From: CAVXFS01 sp963761115
Lineage (GTDB): Bacteria; Pseudomonadota; Gammaproteobacteria; Burkholderiales; Gallionellaceae
Assembly: GCA_963761115.1 (NCBI GenBank)
Contig: CAVXFS010000005.1
Span: forward strand, 992,001-1,056,000
DNA length: 64,000 bases
Direction: 5' to 3'
Shown: positions 1 to 9,241 of the stretch, piece by piece
Layout of the letters: each line of letters starts with the position of its first letter
How positions within the stretch are numbered: position 1 is the stretch's first letter
Notes under the pieces: generated by a model
The model's input: only the letters and a program-made list of their open reading frames with translations
The model's database searches: none
What the model was told of the DNA's origin: nothing
Made by a program: the position numbers and the translations under genes

Positions 1-978
1 AAGATATTCCTCACCATGATGGGTTTGCTGTTCGGTTCGTCCGTTGGGCGCGAAGGACCCACGGTGCAGATCGGCGCTTCGATCATGCACAGCATGAACC
101 ACTTCGCCAAGTTTGCCAAACACGACATCGACCGCGGGCTGATCCTGGCCGGTGGCGCGGCCGGCGTGGCGGCGGCGTTCAATACGCCATTGGCCGGGAT
201 CGTGTTTGCCATCGAGGAGATGGGACGTTCCTTCGACCAGCATAACAGCAGCACCATCCTGTTGACGGTGATCATCTCCGGTATCACCTCGCTGGCGTTC
301 CTCGGCAATTATTCCTATTTTGGCCATACCTCCGAGTCTCTGGCATTCGGCTCCGACTGGGGCGTGGTCATTGTCTGCGGGATTGCGGGCGGGCTGATCG
401 GCGGCGCATTCAGCCGCTCGCTGATAGAGGTCAACCGGGGTTTGGCCGGAACCGTAGGCATGATCTTGAAGGAACGTCCGGTGCTGGCCGCCGCCGGGTG
501 TGGACTGATCCTCGCTTTCATAGGCCTGGCGTCGAACAACATGACCTACGGCAGCGGTTACGCCGAAGCGAAGCTATTGCTCAATGGCTCAGAAAATGTA
601 TCGGAAGGCTATGGCCTGCTGAAAATGGCCGCCACGCTGGTTTCCTATGTCAGCGGCATGCCCGGCGGCATCATGGCGCCGTCGTTGTCCACCGGCGCGG
701 GGTTCGGCGCCAACATCGCGCAATTCATGCCGTCGATTCCGGCTGGCGCCGCGATCACGCTGGGCATGGTGGCGTATTTTTCGGGCGCGACGCAGGTGCC
801 GATTACGGCGTTCGTGATCGTGATGGAGATGACTGACAACCACGAGATGATCCTGCCGTTGATGGCGGCGTCGTTCATCGCCAGCGCCTGCTCCAAGCTG
901 GTCTGTCCTTCATCGTTGTTCCATACGCTGTCGGGAAGTTTCAACCAGAAACACATAGAGCACAGGCCTGACGAGTAG
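1..978 (+). CDS. ClC-family chloride channel, 5' end cut by window edge
   Basis: C-terminal 325 residues of a voltage-gated ClC-type chloride channel or H+/Cl- exchanger in the inner membrane. The frame is already open at base 1, so the start lies outside the window. The signature GREGP, part of the Cl- selectivity filter, is followed by TVQIGA, and a second filter motif is seen as PGGIMAPSLSTGAGFG. Several hydrophobic helices alternate with glycine-rich turns, as expected. No CBS domains follow the membrane part, so this is the short bacterial form. The Glu of GREGP is the position that acts as the gating glutamate in the family. Transporter versus channel mode cannot be told from this fragment. 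Confidence 0.93.
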   Translation, partial: KIFLTMMGLLFGSSVGREGPTVQIGASIMHSMNHFAKFAKHDIDRGLILAGGAAGVAAAFNTPLAGIVFAIEEMGRSFDQHNSSTILLTVIISGITSLAFLGNYSYFGHTSESLAFGSDWGVVIVCGIAGGLIGGAFSRSLIEVNRGLAGTVGMILKERPVLAAAGCGLILAFIGLASNNMTYGSGYAEAKLLLNGSENVSEGYGLLKMAATLVSYVSGMPGGIMAPSLSTGAGFGANIAQFMPSIPAGAAITLGMVAYFSGATQVPITAFVIVMEMTDNHEMILPLMAASFIASACSKLVCPSSLFHTLSGSFNQKHIEHRPDE

Positions 979-1048
979 CCGCCTTGAACAGCTGCGCAAT
1001 TGTTTCGCCGTATACCGTGATTTGTCTATTCTTACTGTCACAAAACAA

Positions 1049-1723
1049 ATGGCCCTGATGGATAAGCACCCCGGCTGGCCTGTTCCGGATAACGCATTCG
1101 CGGCCTACCCGCGCGTGATCATCTTGTCCTTGGTCGCGGCAGTACATGTTGCGGCATTCATGATCCTGGGAATATCCTTCCGCGATTCGCCTGTACCGAG
1201 ACGCGCAATGGAGGTGGTCTTGCTGGCCGCACCAGCCTCCTCGCAGGCGGCTCTGCCCCGTCGACAACCGTCATCCCGCGCGGCTGGCGCGTCGCAGAAG
1301 CATATCGAGGAACCCACGCCGGAACCGCAACTGGTCGAGCAGGAAGCGCGTGTTCCAGAAGTACCGGTGATTGATCCGGACAGGCCCGCGCCGTCGGTCG
1401 TCGCAGCGCCGGTCGCCCCGCCGCCGGTGCCGGAAGTGGCACCCGACTTCAAGGCATCCTACCTGAACAACCGCCTGAACTATCCGCCGATGGCGCAACG
1501 CATGGGCATCGAGGGTCGGGTAGTGCTGAATGTGGAAGTGCTGGCTGACGGATTTTGCGGGAAAGTGGATATCGTCCAGAGCAGCGGTCACGAGGTGCTG
1601 GACCGGGCGGCGCTTGAATCGGTCAAGACATGGCATTTTGTGCCGGCGCGTCACGGCACGCAGGCAGTCACCAGGTGGTTCAAGGTGCCCATCACGTTTG
1701 CGTTGAAGGATGAACAAGCTTGA
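1049..1723 (+). CDS. TonB-family energy transducer
   Basis: About 224 residues with TonB architecture: a short cytoplasmic N-terminus, one membrane anchor near residues 22-41, a Pro-rich periplasmic linker (PEVPVIDPDRPAPS, APPPVPEVAP), and a C-terminal TonB domain with YPPMAQRMGIEGRVVL and a VKTWHFVPA stretch. TonB couples the proton-motive force through ExbB/ExbD to outer-membrane receptors. I chose ATG 1049 over an in-frame TTG at 1022 because the anchor then begins at a normal distance. No exbB, exbD or receptor gene is adjacent, so the partner receptor is unknown. The family call is firm; the individual symbol is left open because genomes of this group carry several paralogues. Confidence 0.88.
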   Translation: MALMDKHPGWPVPDNAFAAYPRVIILSLVAAVHVAAFMILGISFRDSPVPRRAMEVVLLAAPASSQAALPRRQPSSRAAGASQKHIEEPTPEPQLVEQEARVPEVPVIDPDRPAPSVVAAPVAPPPVPEVAPDFKASYLNNRLNYPPMAQRMGIEGRVVLNVEVLADGFCGKVDIVQSSGHEVLDRAALESVKTWHFVPARHGTQAVTRWFKVPITFALKDEQA

Positions 1724-2091
1724 TGGGCGACGTAGACGCCGGTCGCTGCGGACGAGTGGCCGAACTGGTGACGATCTCGAAAAAAGCTGGCGTCGCCAAA
1801 CTGTCGTTCATGGCCGTGGCACTAAAGCAGCAAAGCGAACCATCTGCACGGCATGGATGGATGGCGCGGGCAAGGGCGCCAGGCGCGCGAAAATTCAGTA
1901 TAATCACGCCCCGTTAAACCTGGTTCATTCAGGCGTTATTAATGGAGCCTGAATAGCATTGCGATCAGGTTGCGATTTTCAAGCCGGAGATGCCGGCAAC
2001 TACAAAAAGTATCAGCCTTCCCCCATATCGATTTCCAAACTGATGGCTGGATGGATATCCGGTTTTGGGGCCGGTTTATTTAGGAGAAGTC
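1724..2091. other. Intergenic leader before the pnt genes
   Basis: This 368-base stretch holds no convincing gene. A TATAAT hexamer lies at 1899-1904 but no good -35 box is seen 16-18 bases upstream. An 8-bp hairpin (ATTCAGGC, 1927-1934, with GCCTGAAT, 1947-1954) follows it and has no T-run, so it is not a classic terminator. The Shine-Dalgarno TAGGAGAAG at 2081-2089 belongs to pntAA. Confidence 0.4.
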
Positions 2092-3216
2092 ATGCGTATC
2101 GGTATTCCGGCGGAAGCGCCTGAGCCAAGAGTGGCAGCCACGCCGGAAACGGTGAAGAAAATGGTGGCAGCCGGGCATATTGTGAGCGTGCAGACCGGCG
2201 CGGGTAAACTGGCCAACTATCTGGATGCGGAATATCAGGCTGCCGGCGCGGCACTGGAGGTCGATGCAGCCAAGGTGATCGCCGATTCCGAGATGGTCTT
2301 GAAGGTCGGCGTGCCGACCGCTGAGCAATTGCAACAGATGAAGCCGGGAACCGTCCTGATCGGCTTGCTCAAGCCGCTGGATCAGGAACGGGTGATGGCG
2401 TACGCCAGTCAAGGCATCACGGCCTTCGCCATGGAAAAGCTGCCGCGCACCTCGCGCGCGCAGGCGATGGATGTGCTGTCATCGCAGGCGAACATCGCAG
2501 GTTACCGGGCGGTGATCGTTGCCGCCGGGCAATACAAGCGCTTCATGCCGATGCTGATGACGGCTGCCGGAACGGTAAAAGCGGCGAGGGTGGTGATACT
2601 CGGCGTCGGCGTGGCCGGCTTGCAGGCGATCGCCACGGCCAAGCGCCTGGGTGCGGTGATCGAAGCCTCCGATGTGCGGCCGGCGGTCAAGGAACAAGTC
2701 GAGTCGCTGGGCGCGAAATTCATCGATGTGGCGTATGAGACCGACGAGGAGCGCGAAGCGGCGCAAGGCGTCGGCGGTTATGCGCGGCCGATGCCGGCAA
2801 GCTGGCTGGAGCGGCAGAAGCAGGAAGTGGCCAAGCGCGTGGCAGCAGCGGATATCGTCATCACCACCGCGCTGATCCCGGGGCGCGCAGCGCCGGTGCT
2901 GGTGACTGAAGAGATGGTGAAGTCGATGAAGCCCGGTTCGGTGATCGTGGACCTGGCGGTCGAGGCGGGCGGCAACTGTCCCTTGTCGGAACTGGACAAG
3001 ATCGTGGTCAAGCACGATGTGACCCTGGTCGGCATCCCCAACCTGGAACGGGGCATGGCGGCCGATGCATCGGCGTTATACGCACGCAACCTGCTCAACT
3101 TCCTCAACCTGCTGTGCGACCCGAAGGCGGGCGGGCAGATCAATATCAATCGCGACGATGACATCATCGCGGGTACGCTGTTAAGCATGAACGGCGAAAT
3201 ACTTGGCAAGAAATAG
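2092..3216 (+). CDS. pntAA: NAD(P) transhydrogenase subunit alpha part 1 (dI, NAD-binding)
   Basis: 374-residue NAD(H)-binding domain of the proton-translocating transhydrogenase, which passes hydride from NADH to NADP+ using the proton gradient. It starts MRIGIPAEAPEPRVAATPET, typical of the alanine dehydrogenase/PNT N-terminal fold, and the Rossmann motif VILGVGVAGLQAIATAKRLG lies around residue 170. ATG 2092 was taken because TAGGAGAAG sits just before it; an upstream in-frame TTG at 2065 lacks such a site. It is followed by pntAB and pntB, so the enzyme is the three-polypeptide form known from Rhodospirillum, unlike the two-polypeptide E. coli enzyme. Likely supplies NADPH for biosynthesis. 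Confidence 0.96.
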   Translation: MRIGIPAEAPEPRVAATPETVKKMVAAGHIVSVQTGAGKLANYLDAEYQAAGAALEVDAAKVIADSEMVLKVGVPTAEQLQQMKPGTVLIGLLKPLDQERVMAYASQGITAFAMEKLPRTSRAQAMDVLSSQANIAGYRAVIVAAGQYKRFMPMLMTAAGTVKAARVVILGVGVAGLQAIATAKRLGAVIEASDVRPAVKEQVESLGAKFIDVAYETDEEREAAQGVGGYARPMPASWLERQKQEVAKRVAAADIVITTALIPGRAAPVLVTEEMVKSMKPGSVIVDLAVEAGGNCPLSELDKIVVKHDVTLVGIPNLERGMAADASALYARNLLNFLNLLCDPKAGGQININRDDDIIAGTLLSMNGEILGKK

Positions 3217-3270
3217 GCGCGATGCAAGTGGCGCCATGCGCCTTATGCGGGAAATTTCAAGGAGTGAATC

Positions 3271-3564
3271 ATGAGCGGTGTGGATCCTTTTATTCTTAAC
3301 CTGACGGTGTTCGTGCTCGCCATCTTCGTCGGCTACCACGTGGTGTGGAACGTGACGCCGGCATTGCATACACCGTTGATGGCGGTGACCAATGCCGTGT
3401 CCGGGATCATCGTCGTCGGCGCGATGCTGGCAGCCGGTCCGGAACAACTGGATGCCGGCACGGTATTGGGACTGGTGGCAGTGACGCTGGCGGCGGTCAA
3501 TGTGTTCGGCGGTTTCCTGGTGACGCAGCGCATGCTGGAAATGTTCAAGAAGAAAGGCAAGTAA
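3271..3564 (+). CDS. pntAB: NAD(P) transhydrogenase subunit alpha part 2 (membrane)
   Basis: 97-residue membrane subunit with about three hydrophobic helices (LTVFVLAIFVGYHVVW; MAVTNAVSGIIVVGAML; VLGLVAVTLAAVNVFGGFLV). This is the short N-terminal part of the dII proton channel, encoded apart from dI. It lies 54 bases after pntAA with AAGGAG before the start and ends three bases before pntB, so the three genes form one transcription unit. The length matches the split-type PntAB family. Confidence 0.95.
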   Translation: MSGVDPFILNLTVFVLAIFVGYHVVWNVTPALHTPLMAVTNAVSGIIVVGAMLAAGPEQLDAGTVLGLVAVTLAAVNVFGGFLVTQRMLEMFKKKGK

Positions 3565-3566
3565 GC

Positions 3567-4961
3567 ATGTCGGCAAACTTCGTAGCATTGGCTTACCTTG
3601 TCGCATCGGTGCTGTTCATCCTGACGCTGAAGGGACTCAGTTCCCCGGTATCGGCTCAGCGCGGCAACAAATTCGGCATGACCGGCATGGCCATCGCCGT
3701 GCTGACCACGCTGTCGATCACGCATAACGTGCTGTACATATTGCTGGCGATCGCTATTGGCGGTACCGTCGGAGCGCTCATCGCCAGGCGCGTGCAGATG
3801 ACGGCGATGCCGGAACTGGTGGCGGCGATGCACTCGCTGGTCGGCCTGGCGGCGGTGCTGATCGCGATGTCGGCGTTCAATAATCCGGTGGCCTATGGTA
3901 TTGCGCTGCCGGGCATGGCGTTGCATTCCTCCAACCTGATCGAGCTGTTCATCGGTACCTTCGTCGGCGCGATCACTTTTACCGGTTCCATCGTCGCGTT
4001 CGGCAAATTGTCCGGCAAGCTGGGCAGCAAGCCGTTGCGCTTTTCCGGGCAGCACTGGGTGAACCTGGCGCTGGGTATCTGCATGCTCGGCTTCGGCATT
4101 GCATTTGTGGTCACGCAAAGCTGGCTGCCGTTCCTGGTCATGACCGGCATCGCCTTGCTGATCGGGTTCCTGCTGATCATGCCGATCGGCGGCGCCGACA
4201 TGCCGGTGGTGGTGTCCATGCTCAACTCCTATTCCGGCTGGGCGGCCGCGGGCATCGGCTTCACGCTGAACAACAACATGCTGATCATCGCCGGTTCGCT
4301 GGTCGGCAGTTCCGGCGCGATCCTGTCCTACATCATGTGCCGGGCGATGAACCGCGCCTTCCTGAACGTGATCCTCGGTGGTTTCGGTGGCGGCGAAGGC
4401 GCGGTTGCCGACGCGGGAGAGACGGAGCAGAGAAATTACCGCAGCGGTAGCGCGGAAGACGCCGCATTCATGATGGGCAATGCCGACAGCGTCATCATCG
4501 TGCCGGGCTACGGGCTGGCGGTGGCGCGCGCGCAGCATGCGGTCAACGAGATGTCGCAGATGCTGACCGCAAAGGGCATCAAGGTGCGCTATGCGATCCA
4601 TCCCGTGGCCGGACGCATGCCCGGCCACATGAACGTGCTGCTGGCCGAGGCTGACGTGCCCTACGAGCAGGTGGTGGAGATGGACGAGATCAACAACGAG
4701 TTCGCCGACACCGACGTGGTGCTGGTGATCGGCGCCAACGATGTGGTGAATCCCGCAGCCAAGAATAATCCCAACAGTCCGATCTTCGGCATGCCGATAC
4801 TGGAAGCTCACAAGGCGCGCACCATCCTGGTGGTCAAGCGCTCGATGGCGACCGGCTATGCAGGGCTGGACAATGACCTGTTCTACATGGACAAGACCAT
4901 GATGGTGTTCGGCGATGCCAAGAAGGTGGTCGAGGATGTGATCAAGGCGCTGCAGAATTGA
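3567..4961 (+). CDS. pntB: NAD(P) transhydrogenase subunit beta
   Basis: 464 residues: an N-terminal membrane part with about eight to nine helices (most of dII) and a C-terminal NADP(H)-binding domain (dIII) containing SVIIVPGYGLAVARAQHAV and VIGANDVVNPAA, both hallmarks of the family. ATG 3567 follows the pntAB stop directly (AAGTAAGCATG). A longer reading that begins in the pntAB region is only the other frame of that gene. The proton channel is shared with PntAB, and dIII exchanges hydride with PntAA on the cytoplasmic side. No oddities. Confidence 0.96.
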   Translation: MSANFVALAYLVASVLFILTLKGLSSPVSAQRGNKFGMTGMAIAVLTTLSITHNVLYILLAIAIGGTVGALIARRVQMTAMPELVAAMHSLVGLAAVLIAMSAFNNPVAYGIALPGMALHSSNLIELFIGTFVGAITFTGSIVAFGKLSGKLGSKPLRFSGQHWVNLALGICMLGFGIAFVVTQSWLPFLVMTGIALLIGFLLIMPIGGADMPVVVSMLNSYSGWAAAGIGFTLNNNMLIIAGSLVGSSGAILSYIMCRAMNRAFLNVILGGFGGGEGAVADAGETEQRNYRSGSAEDAAFMMGNADSVIIVPGYGLAVARAQHAVNEMSQMLTAKGIKVRYAIHPVAGRMPGHMNVLLAEADVPYEQVVEMDEINNEFADTDVVLVIGANDVVNPAAKNNPNSPIFGMPILEAHKARTILVVKRSMATGYAGLDNDLFYMDKTMMVFGDAKKVVEDVIKALQN

Positions 4962-5149
4962 ACGATCCGGCGCGAATTCCCCCTGCTTGATTCATGGATA
5001 ATCCCAGAAATTAAGCACATCACGACCAGAATCAACGCAGCCATGATATAACCTTGCACTTTCAGATTTAACGATAACCCAGCCATCTACTATCGGTAGC
5101 CGCATGTAACCCTGGTTGAATGGGCCAGGTTGGAGCAGGCAAGGATTCC

Positions 5150-8080
5150 ATGACCGCTTATTCGAAAAATGATCTGCTTCCGGCACTAGGCACAGTGATC
5201 CTGTACTTTCTGGCGGTCAGGCTGAACCTGATGCTGGAATCAGCAGGCCACCCGGTTTCCCTGTTCTGGCCGGCATCGGGGATTGCGCTGGTTGCCCTGC
5301 TGGTCTATGGGAAGCGTCTGTGGCCGGCAGTTGCTCTCGGCTCCCTGCTGGGCAACCTGTCGTTCGGCTTCGTTCCCTCTTTCGAAGTTTCCGCAGGCGC
5401 CACCCTGGAAGCGGTGGTGGGCGCCTGGTATTTGCGTCGTTTCCCCGGCTTCAGTTTGTCGTTGAAATCAGTCAGCGATGTTTTCGGCTTGTTGCTGGTT
5501 GCAACCGGCAGCGCCCTGGTCAGCGCGCTGATCGGACCGTTCTGGCTCAATTCCAACGCTATCGTGTCGCTGGATGAACATCCCGATGTGATGCTTTTTT
5601 GGTGGATGCGTGATGTACTCGGCATGGTCCTGGTCGCACCACTGCTGCTGTCCTGGTTGCGCCACAAACCTCGTTATTCGCTCGCCGACCTGCGCGAAGA
5701 GGCCGCCTACTTTGCCTTGCTGCTGCTGGTCTGCATGCTGGTATTCGGGAATTTCAGCATCCCGGTGCTGAAAAATTCGGTAAGTCTGTTTGTACTGCTG
5801 ACGATCATAGTCTGGGGGGGTATGCGATTCAACATGCGCATCACCACCCTCGGTGCAGCTATCGTATGGTGTTTTTCAATGCTGAGCGTGCTGCACGAGA
5901 CCGGGCCGTTTTCGCCGGTTTCAGCAGACACGATCCGCGAAGCATGGTTCTTTAATCTGGTACTGGGCTTGACCGGCCTGGTAGTGGCGATTTCCAAATA
6001 CCAATGCAAGAGTATCAACAAGTCGCTGCAGGCGAGCCAGGCCGACTTGAAGCGGGCGCAGGAGATTGCCAGCATAGGAAGCTGGCAGCTTGATCTGGAC
6101 GGAAACGAATTGCGCTGGTCGGACGAGACCTGCCGGATCTTCGGATTGCAGCCCGATTGTTCCGGGGACCTGGAATCATTTCTGGGCTGCGTGCATCCCG
6201 ACGACCATGAGTTTGCCAAGGCAGCCTGGGATGCTGCATTGAGAAACGGGTCGGGCGAGATCGAACATCGCATGCTGGTGGATGGCCGGCTCAAATGGGT
6301 GAAGGTCAAGGCAGTTGTGGATTTCGACAGGAATGGCCATGCAGCTTCCGCAACCGGCACGGTGCAGGATGTCACCGCGATGCGGGAAATTGAAGCCCGC
6401 CTGCGACTATCTGCCAAGGTGTTCGAGAGCAGTGGCGAAGCAGTCATGATCACCGATGAAGAGGCAAGGATCGTCGCGGTGAACTCCGCTTTCTCTGCCA
6501 TGACCGGCTATACCGAGCAGGAGTTGCTCGGAAAGAATCCGCGCGTGATGGCTTCCGGCCTGCATGACCAGGCGTTTTACCAGGACATGTGGAGTGCGAT
6601 CATGCAAACCGGGTATTGGCAGGGGGAGATATGGGATCGGGGCAAGAATGGCCGCATCTATCCTAAATGGATGACCATCAACACGGTCAGGAACGAACTG
6701 GGCCGACCGGTGAACTATATCGCCGTGGCTATCGACATCACCGAGCGCAAGGTCGCCGACAAGAATATCGAGTTCCTCGCTTACTACGACGTGCTGACCG
6801 GATTGGCCAACCGTACCCTGCTGCATGATCGCCTTGCCCAGGTGATGGCTGCGGCACACCGCGACAAGCAGAAGTTCTCGCTGCTGTTCCTGGATATCGA
6901 CCGCTTCAAGTATGTCAATGACTCGATGGGGCATGCGATCGGCGACAAATTGCTGCAGCTGGTGGCGCGGCGTTTGCTGGATTGTGTGCGCGATGGCGAT
7001 ACCGCGTCACGCATCGGCGGTGACGAATTCGTTGTGCTGTTGCGCGAAACCGACGAGGGCGGCGCGGCCTATGTGGCGGAAAAGATCCTCAAGTCACTGG
7101 CCGTTGCCTATGACATCGAAGGAACGCGGATCTCCACCCATGCCAGCATCGGCATAAGCGTGTATCCGGTTCACGCTGGAGACATGGATACGCTGATCAG
7201 AAATGCCGACATGGCCATGTATCACGCGAAAAACGAGGGTCGCAACAACTACCAGTTCTATACCCCGGACATGAACCTGCGCAGCAAGCATATGTTTGCG
7301 ATGGAAAAGGATATAAGCCTGGCGCTGGAGCGAAAGGAATTCTCGTTGTGTTACCAGCCCCAGGTCGAACTGAAAAGCGGCAGGATATGCGGGGTGGAAG
7401 TGCTGGTGCGCTGGCAACATCCGGAACGGGGAACCATCTCTCCCACCGAGTTCATCCCGGTTGCAGAAGAGACCGGGCAGATCATGCTGATTGGCGAATG
7501 GGTGATGCATGCTGCCTGCGCGCAGATGGCGGAATGGCGCAAGCAGGGCATGACCCGGTTCCCGCTGGCGGTCAACCTGTCCATCCGCCAGTTGCGCCAG
7601 CCCAATCTTGCCGGTCGCATCGCCGCGTTGCTGGAGTCGCTGCAGTTGCAACCCGGCGACCTTGAACTGGAGCTGACCGAAAGCATCATGATGGAGAATT
7701 CGGAGATCGCCATGGAATTCCTGACGCAGATGCATGAAATGGGCGTGCTGCTGTCGATAGACGATTTTGGCACCGGTTTTTCCAGCCTGGGTTACCTGAA
7801 GAAACTGCCGATAGACAAGCTCAAGATCGACCAGTCTTTCGTGCGCGATATCGAAACGGACGACAGCGATGCCGCGATCGTGCGCTCCATCATCAGCCTC
7901 GGTCACAAGCTGGGGCTCAATGTCATCGCGGAGGGAGTGGAAACGATAGAGCAGCTGGATTTCCTGCGCATATGCGGTTGTGATGAAATGCAGGGGTATT
8001 ACTTCGGCCATCCGCTGATTGCCGACGAATTTTTTGATTTCATCATGCGCGAACCGAGGCTGGAGATCGGAGACGTTTAG
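5150..8080 (+). CDS. MASE1-PAS-PAS-GGDEF-EAL cyclic-di-GMP signalling protein
   Basis: 976-residue inner-membrane protein. Residues about 1-300 form a MASE1 sensor (FWPASGIALVALLVYGKRLW, many helices), followed by two PAS domains (about 310-420 and 430-545), a GGDEF domain with intact SRIGGDEF and an upstream RDGD that fits the RxxD product-inhibition site, and an EAL domain in which the motif reads EVLVRW and DDFGTGFSSLGYLKKLPIDK is intact. It can therefore in principle both make and degrade c-di-GMP; EVL is a common active variant. ATG 5150 was chosen over 5120 because AAGGA and the membrane sensor follow it best. It stands alone, so its output pathway is unknown. Confidence 0.94.
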   Translation: MTAYSKNDLLPALGTVILYFLAVRLNLMLESAGHPVSLFWPASGIALVALLVYGKRLWPAVALGSLLGNLSFGFVPSFEVSAGATLEAVVGAWYLRRFPGFSLSLKSVSDVFGLLLVATGSALVSALIGPFWLNSNAIVSLDEHPDVMLFWWMRDVLGMVLVAPLLLSWLRHKPRYSLADLREEAAYFALLLLVCMLVFGNFSIPVLKNSVSLFVLLTIIVWGGMRFNMRITTLGAAIVWCFSMLSVLHETGPFSPVSADTIREAWFFNLVLGLTGLVVAISKYQCKSINKSLQASQADLKRAQEIASIGSWQLDLDGNELRWSDETCRIFGLQPDCSGDLESFLGCVHPDDHEFAKAAWDAALRNGSGEIEHRMLVDGRLKWVKVKAVVDFDRNGHAASATGTVQDVTAMREIEARLRLSAKVFESSGEAVMITDEEARIVAVNSAFSAMTGYTEQELLGKNPRVMASGLHDQAFYQDMWSAIMQTGYWQGEIWDRGKNGRIYPKWMTINTVRNELGRPVNYIAVAIDITERKVADKNIEFLAYYDVLTGLANRTLLHDRLAQVMAAAHRDKQKFSLLFLDIDRFKYVNDSMGHAIGDKLLQLVARRLLDCVRDGDTASRIGGDEFVVLLRETDEGGAAYVAEKILKSLAVAYDIEGTRISTHASIGISVYPVHAGDMDTLIRNADMAMYHAKNEGRNNYQFYTPDMNLRSKHMFAMEKDISLALERKEFSLCYQPQVELKSGRICGVEVLVRWQHPERGTISPTEFIPVAEETGQIMLIGEWVMHAACAQMAEWRKQGMTRFPLAVNLSIRQLRQPNLAGRIAALLESLQLQPGDLELELTESIMMENSEIAMEFLTQMHEMGVLLSIDDFGTGFSSLGYLKKLPIDKLKIDQSFVRDIETDDSDAAIVRSIISLGHKLGLNVIAEGVETIEQLDFLRICGCDEMQGYYFGHPLIADEFFDFIMREPRLEIGDV

Positions 8081-8178
8081 CGGCAGTCCTGCTGAAACAG
8101 TTCCTGCGACGCCGGCGCATCCGGGTTTCCTGTCTGGAGAAGATATCATGTTGATCATTTATTTCCGAACGCATTGAC

Positions 8179-8994
8179 ATGACCGAGGCCATTTTTCCGT
8201 CCTTGTTCATTCCGCATGGCGGCGGCCCCTGTTTTTTTATGGACCCGGGGCCAGGTTTTCCACCCACGCTTTGGGATCCGCTGGCGGCATACCTGCGCGG
8301 CCTTCCGTCTGCAATAGGCAAACCGCCCAAGGCCGTACTGGTTATATCCGCCCACTGGGAGTGCGCGCGGCCCACGGTATTGGCTGCCCCTGTTCATTCA
8401 TTGCTTTATGACTATTACGGGTTTCCGGCGCATACCTATCAACTTGCCTATCCCGCTGTTGGATCACCGGAGGTGGCGGGGAGGGTGCGTGAACTGCTCT
8501 CGCAGGCTGGTATCGAAAGCGACGAGGAAATGGAGCGCGGACTGGATCACGGCGTGTTCGTTCCGTTCATGCTGATCTATCCTGATGCTGATGTTCCGAT
8601 CGTGCAAATTTCGCTGCAGCATGGTCTCGATGCTGCCCGGCACCTGGCCATCGGACATGCGCTCGCGCCACTGCGCAAGGAAGGTGTGCTGATCGTGGGA
8701 AGCGGGAACAGTTATCACAATCTGCGTGAATTTTTTTCATCGAGCGAATCGGCAAGCGTGGCCTCGACACGATTCGATGACTGGCTGGTGAAGGCGGTAG
8801 AGTCGACTCCTGCCGAGCGGGAACGGCTGCTGACACATTGGCAGGAAGCACCCGGTGCGCAAGCCAGCCACCCGCGTAGCGAACACCTGATCCCGCTGAT
8901 GGTCGTCGCCGGGGCGGCGGGTGCCGACATTGGCCGTTGTAATTTTCACGTCAAGATGTTCGGCAAGATGTTTTCTGGGTTCCGGTTTGGATAA
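8179..8994 (+). CDS. Extradiol ring-cleavage dioxygenase, LigB/DODA type
   Basis: 271-residue class III extradiol dioxygenase, of the YgiD/4,5-DOPA dioxygenase group. Metal-ligand and catalytic histidines appear as FIPHGGGPCFF (His13), VISAHWE and LDHGVFVPF, in family order. These enzymes use a single non-haem metal to open catechol-type rings; the real substrate in bacteria is usually unknown. The gene stands alone 98 bases after the GGDEF-EAL gene, without other aromatic degradation genes, so the substrate cannot be inferred. Length is typical (260-275). Confidence 0.9.
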   Translation: MTEAIFPSLFIPHGGGPCFFMDPGPGFPPTLWDPLAAYLRGLPSAIGKPPKAVLVISAHWECARPTVLAAPVHSLLYDYYGFPAHTYQLAYPAVGSPEVAGRVRELLSQAGIESDEEMERGLDHGVFVPFMLIYPDADVPIVQISLQHGLDAARHLAIGHALAPLRKEGVLIVGSGNSYHNLREFFSSSESASVASTRFDDWLVKAVESTPAERERLLTHWQEAPGAQASHPRSEHLIPLMVVAGAAGADIGRCNFHVKMFGKMFSGFRFG

Positions 8995-9090
8995 AATCCC
9001 GTAACTCCGAAACTGCCCGAGGGGGGGTGGGGTGTAGCAGGGGGAAACTGAATCCCTGAAAACCTGAGGTCTGTGACATTCCGCTTTGGG

Positions 9091-9131
9091 GCTAGCATTT
9101 TGTATTTGTGACATGCCGCTTCCGACACATA
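9091..9131 (+). repeat. Left direct repeat flanking the glf insert
   Basis: GCTAGCAT followed after a short gap by TTCCGACACATA (9120-9131). The same two blocks, GCTAGAAT and TTCCGACACATA, occur in the same order at 10810-10834 on the other side of glf. The spacing between blocks differs (longer on the left). Confidence 0.45.
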
Positions 9132-9193
9132 GCCGAACTTAAAAATAACCAAAATTGCTCGGATTCGTGTTGCTGTTTCCATATTCATTCTAT

Positions 9194-9209
9194 GAGTGGT
9201 TAAATTAAA
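9194..9209 (+). repeat. Left arm of a 16-bp inverted repeat around glf
   Basis: GAGTGGTTAAATTAAA matches the reverse complement of 10863-10878 (GAGTGGTTAATTTAAA) at 15 of 16 positions. Together the arms enclose glf and two gene remnants. Confidence 0.4.
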
Positions 9210-9241
9210 ATCCTCTCACAACTCGCGGTAAAAAAACGACC

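Noticed and set aside
1692..1952. Several overlapping short frames after the TonB-like gene
   Set aside because: Arg/Ala-rich, no ribosome sites, no family features.
3333..4811. Very long minus-strand reading frame opposite pntAB/pntB
   Set aside because: His/Gln/Arg-rich composition is typical of a shadow frame in GC-rich DNA, and the plus strand encodes a clear PntB.
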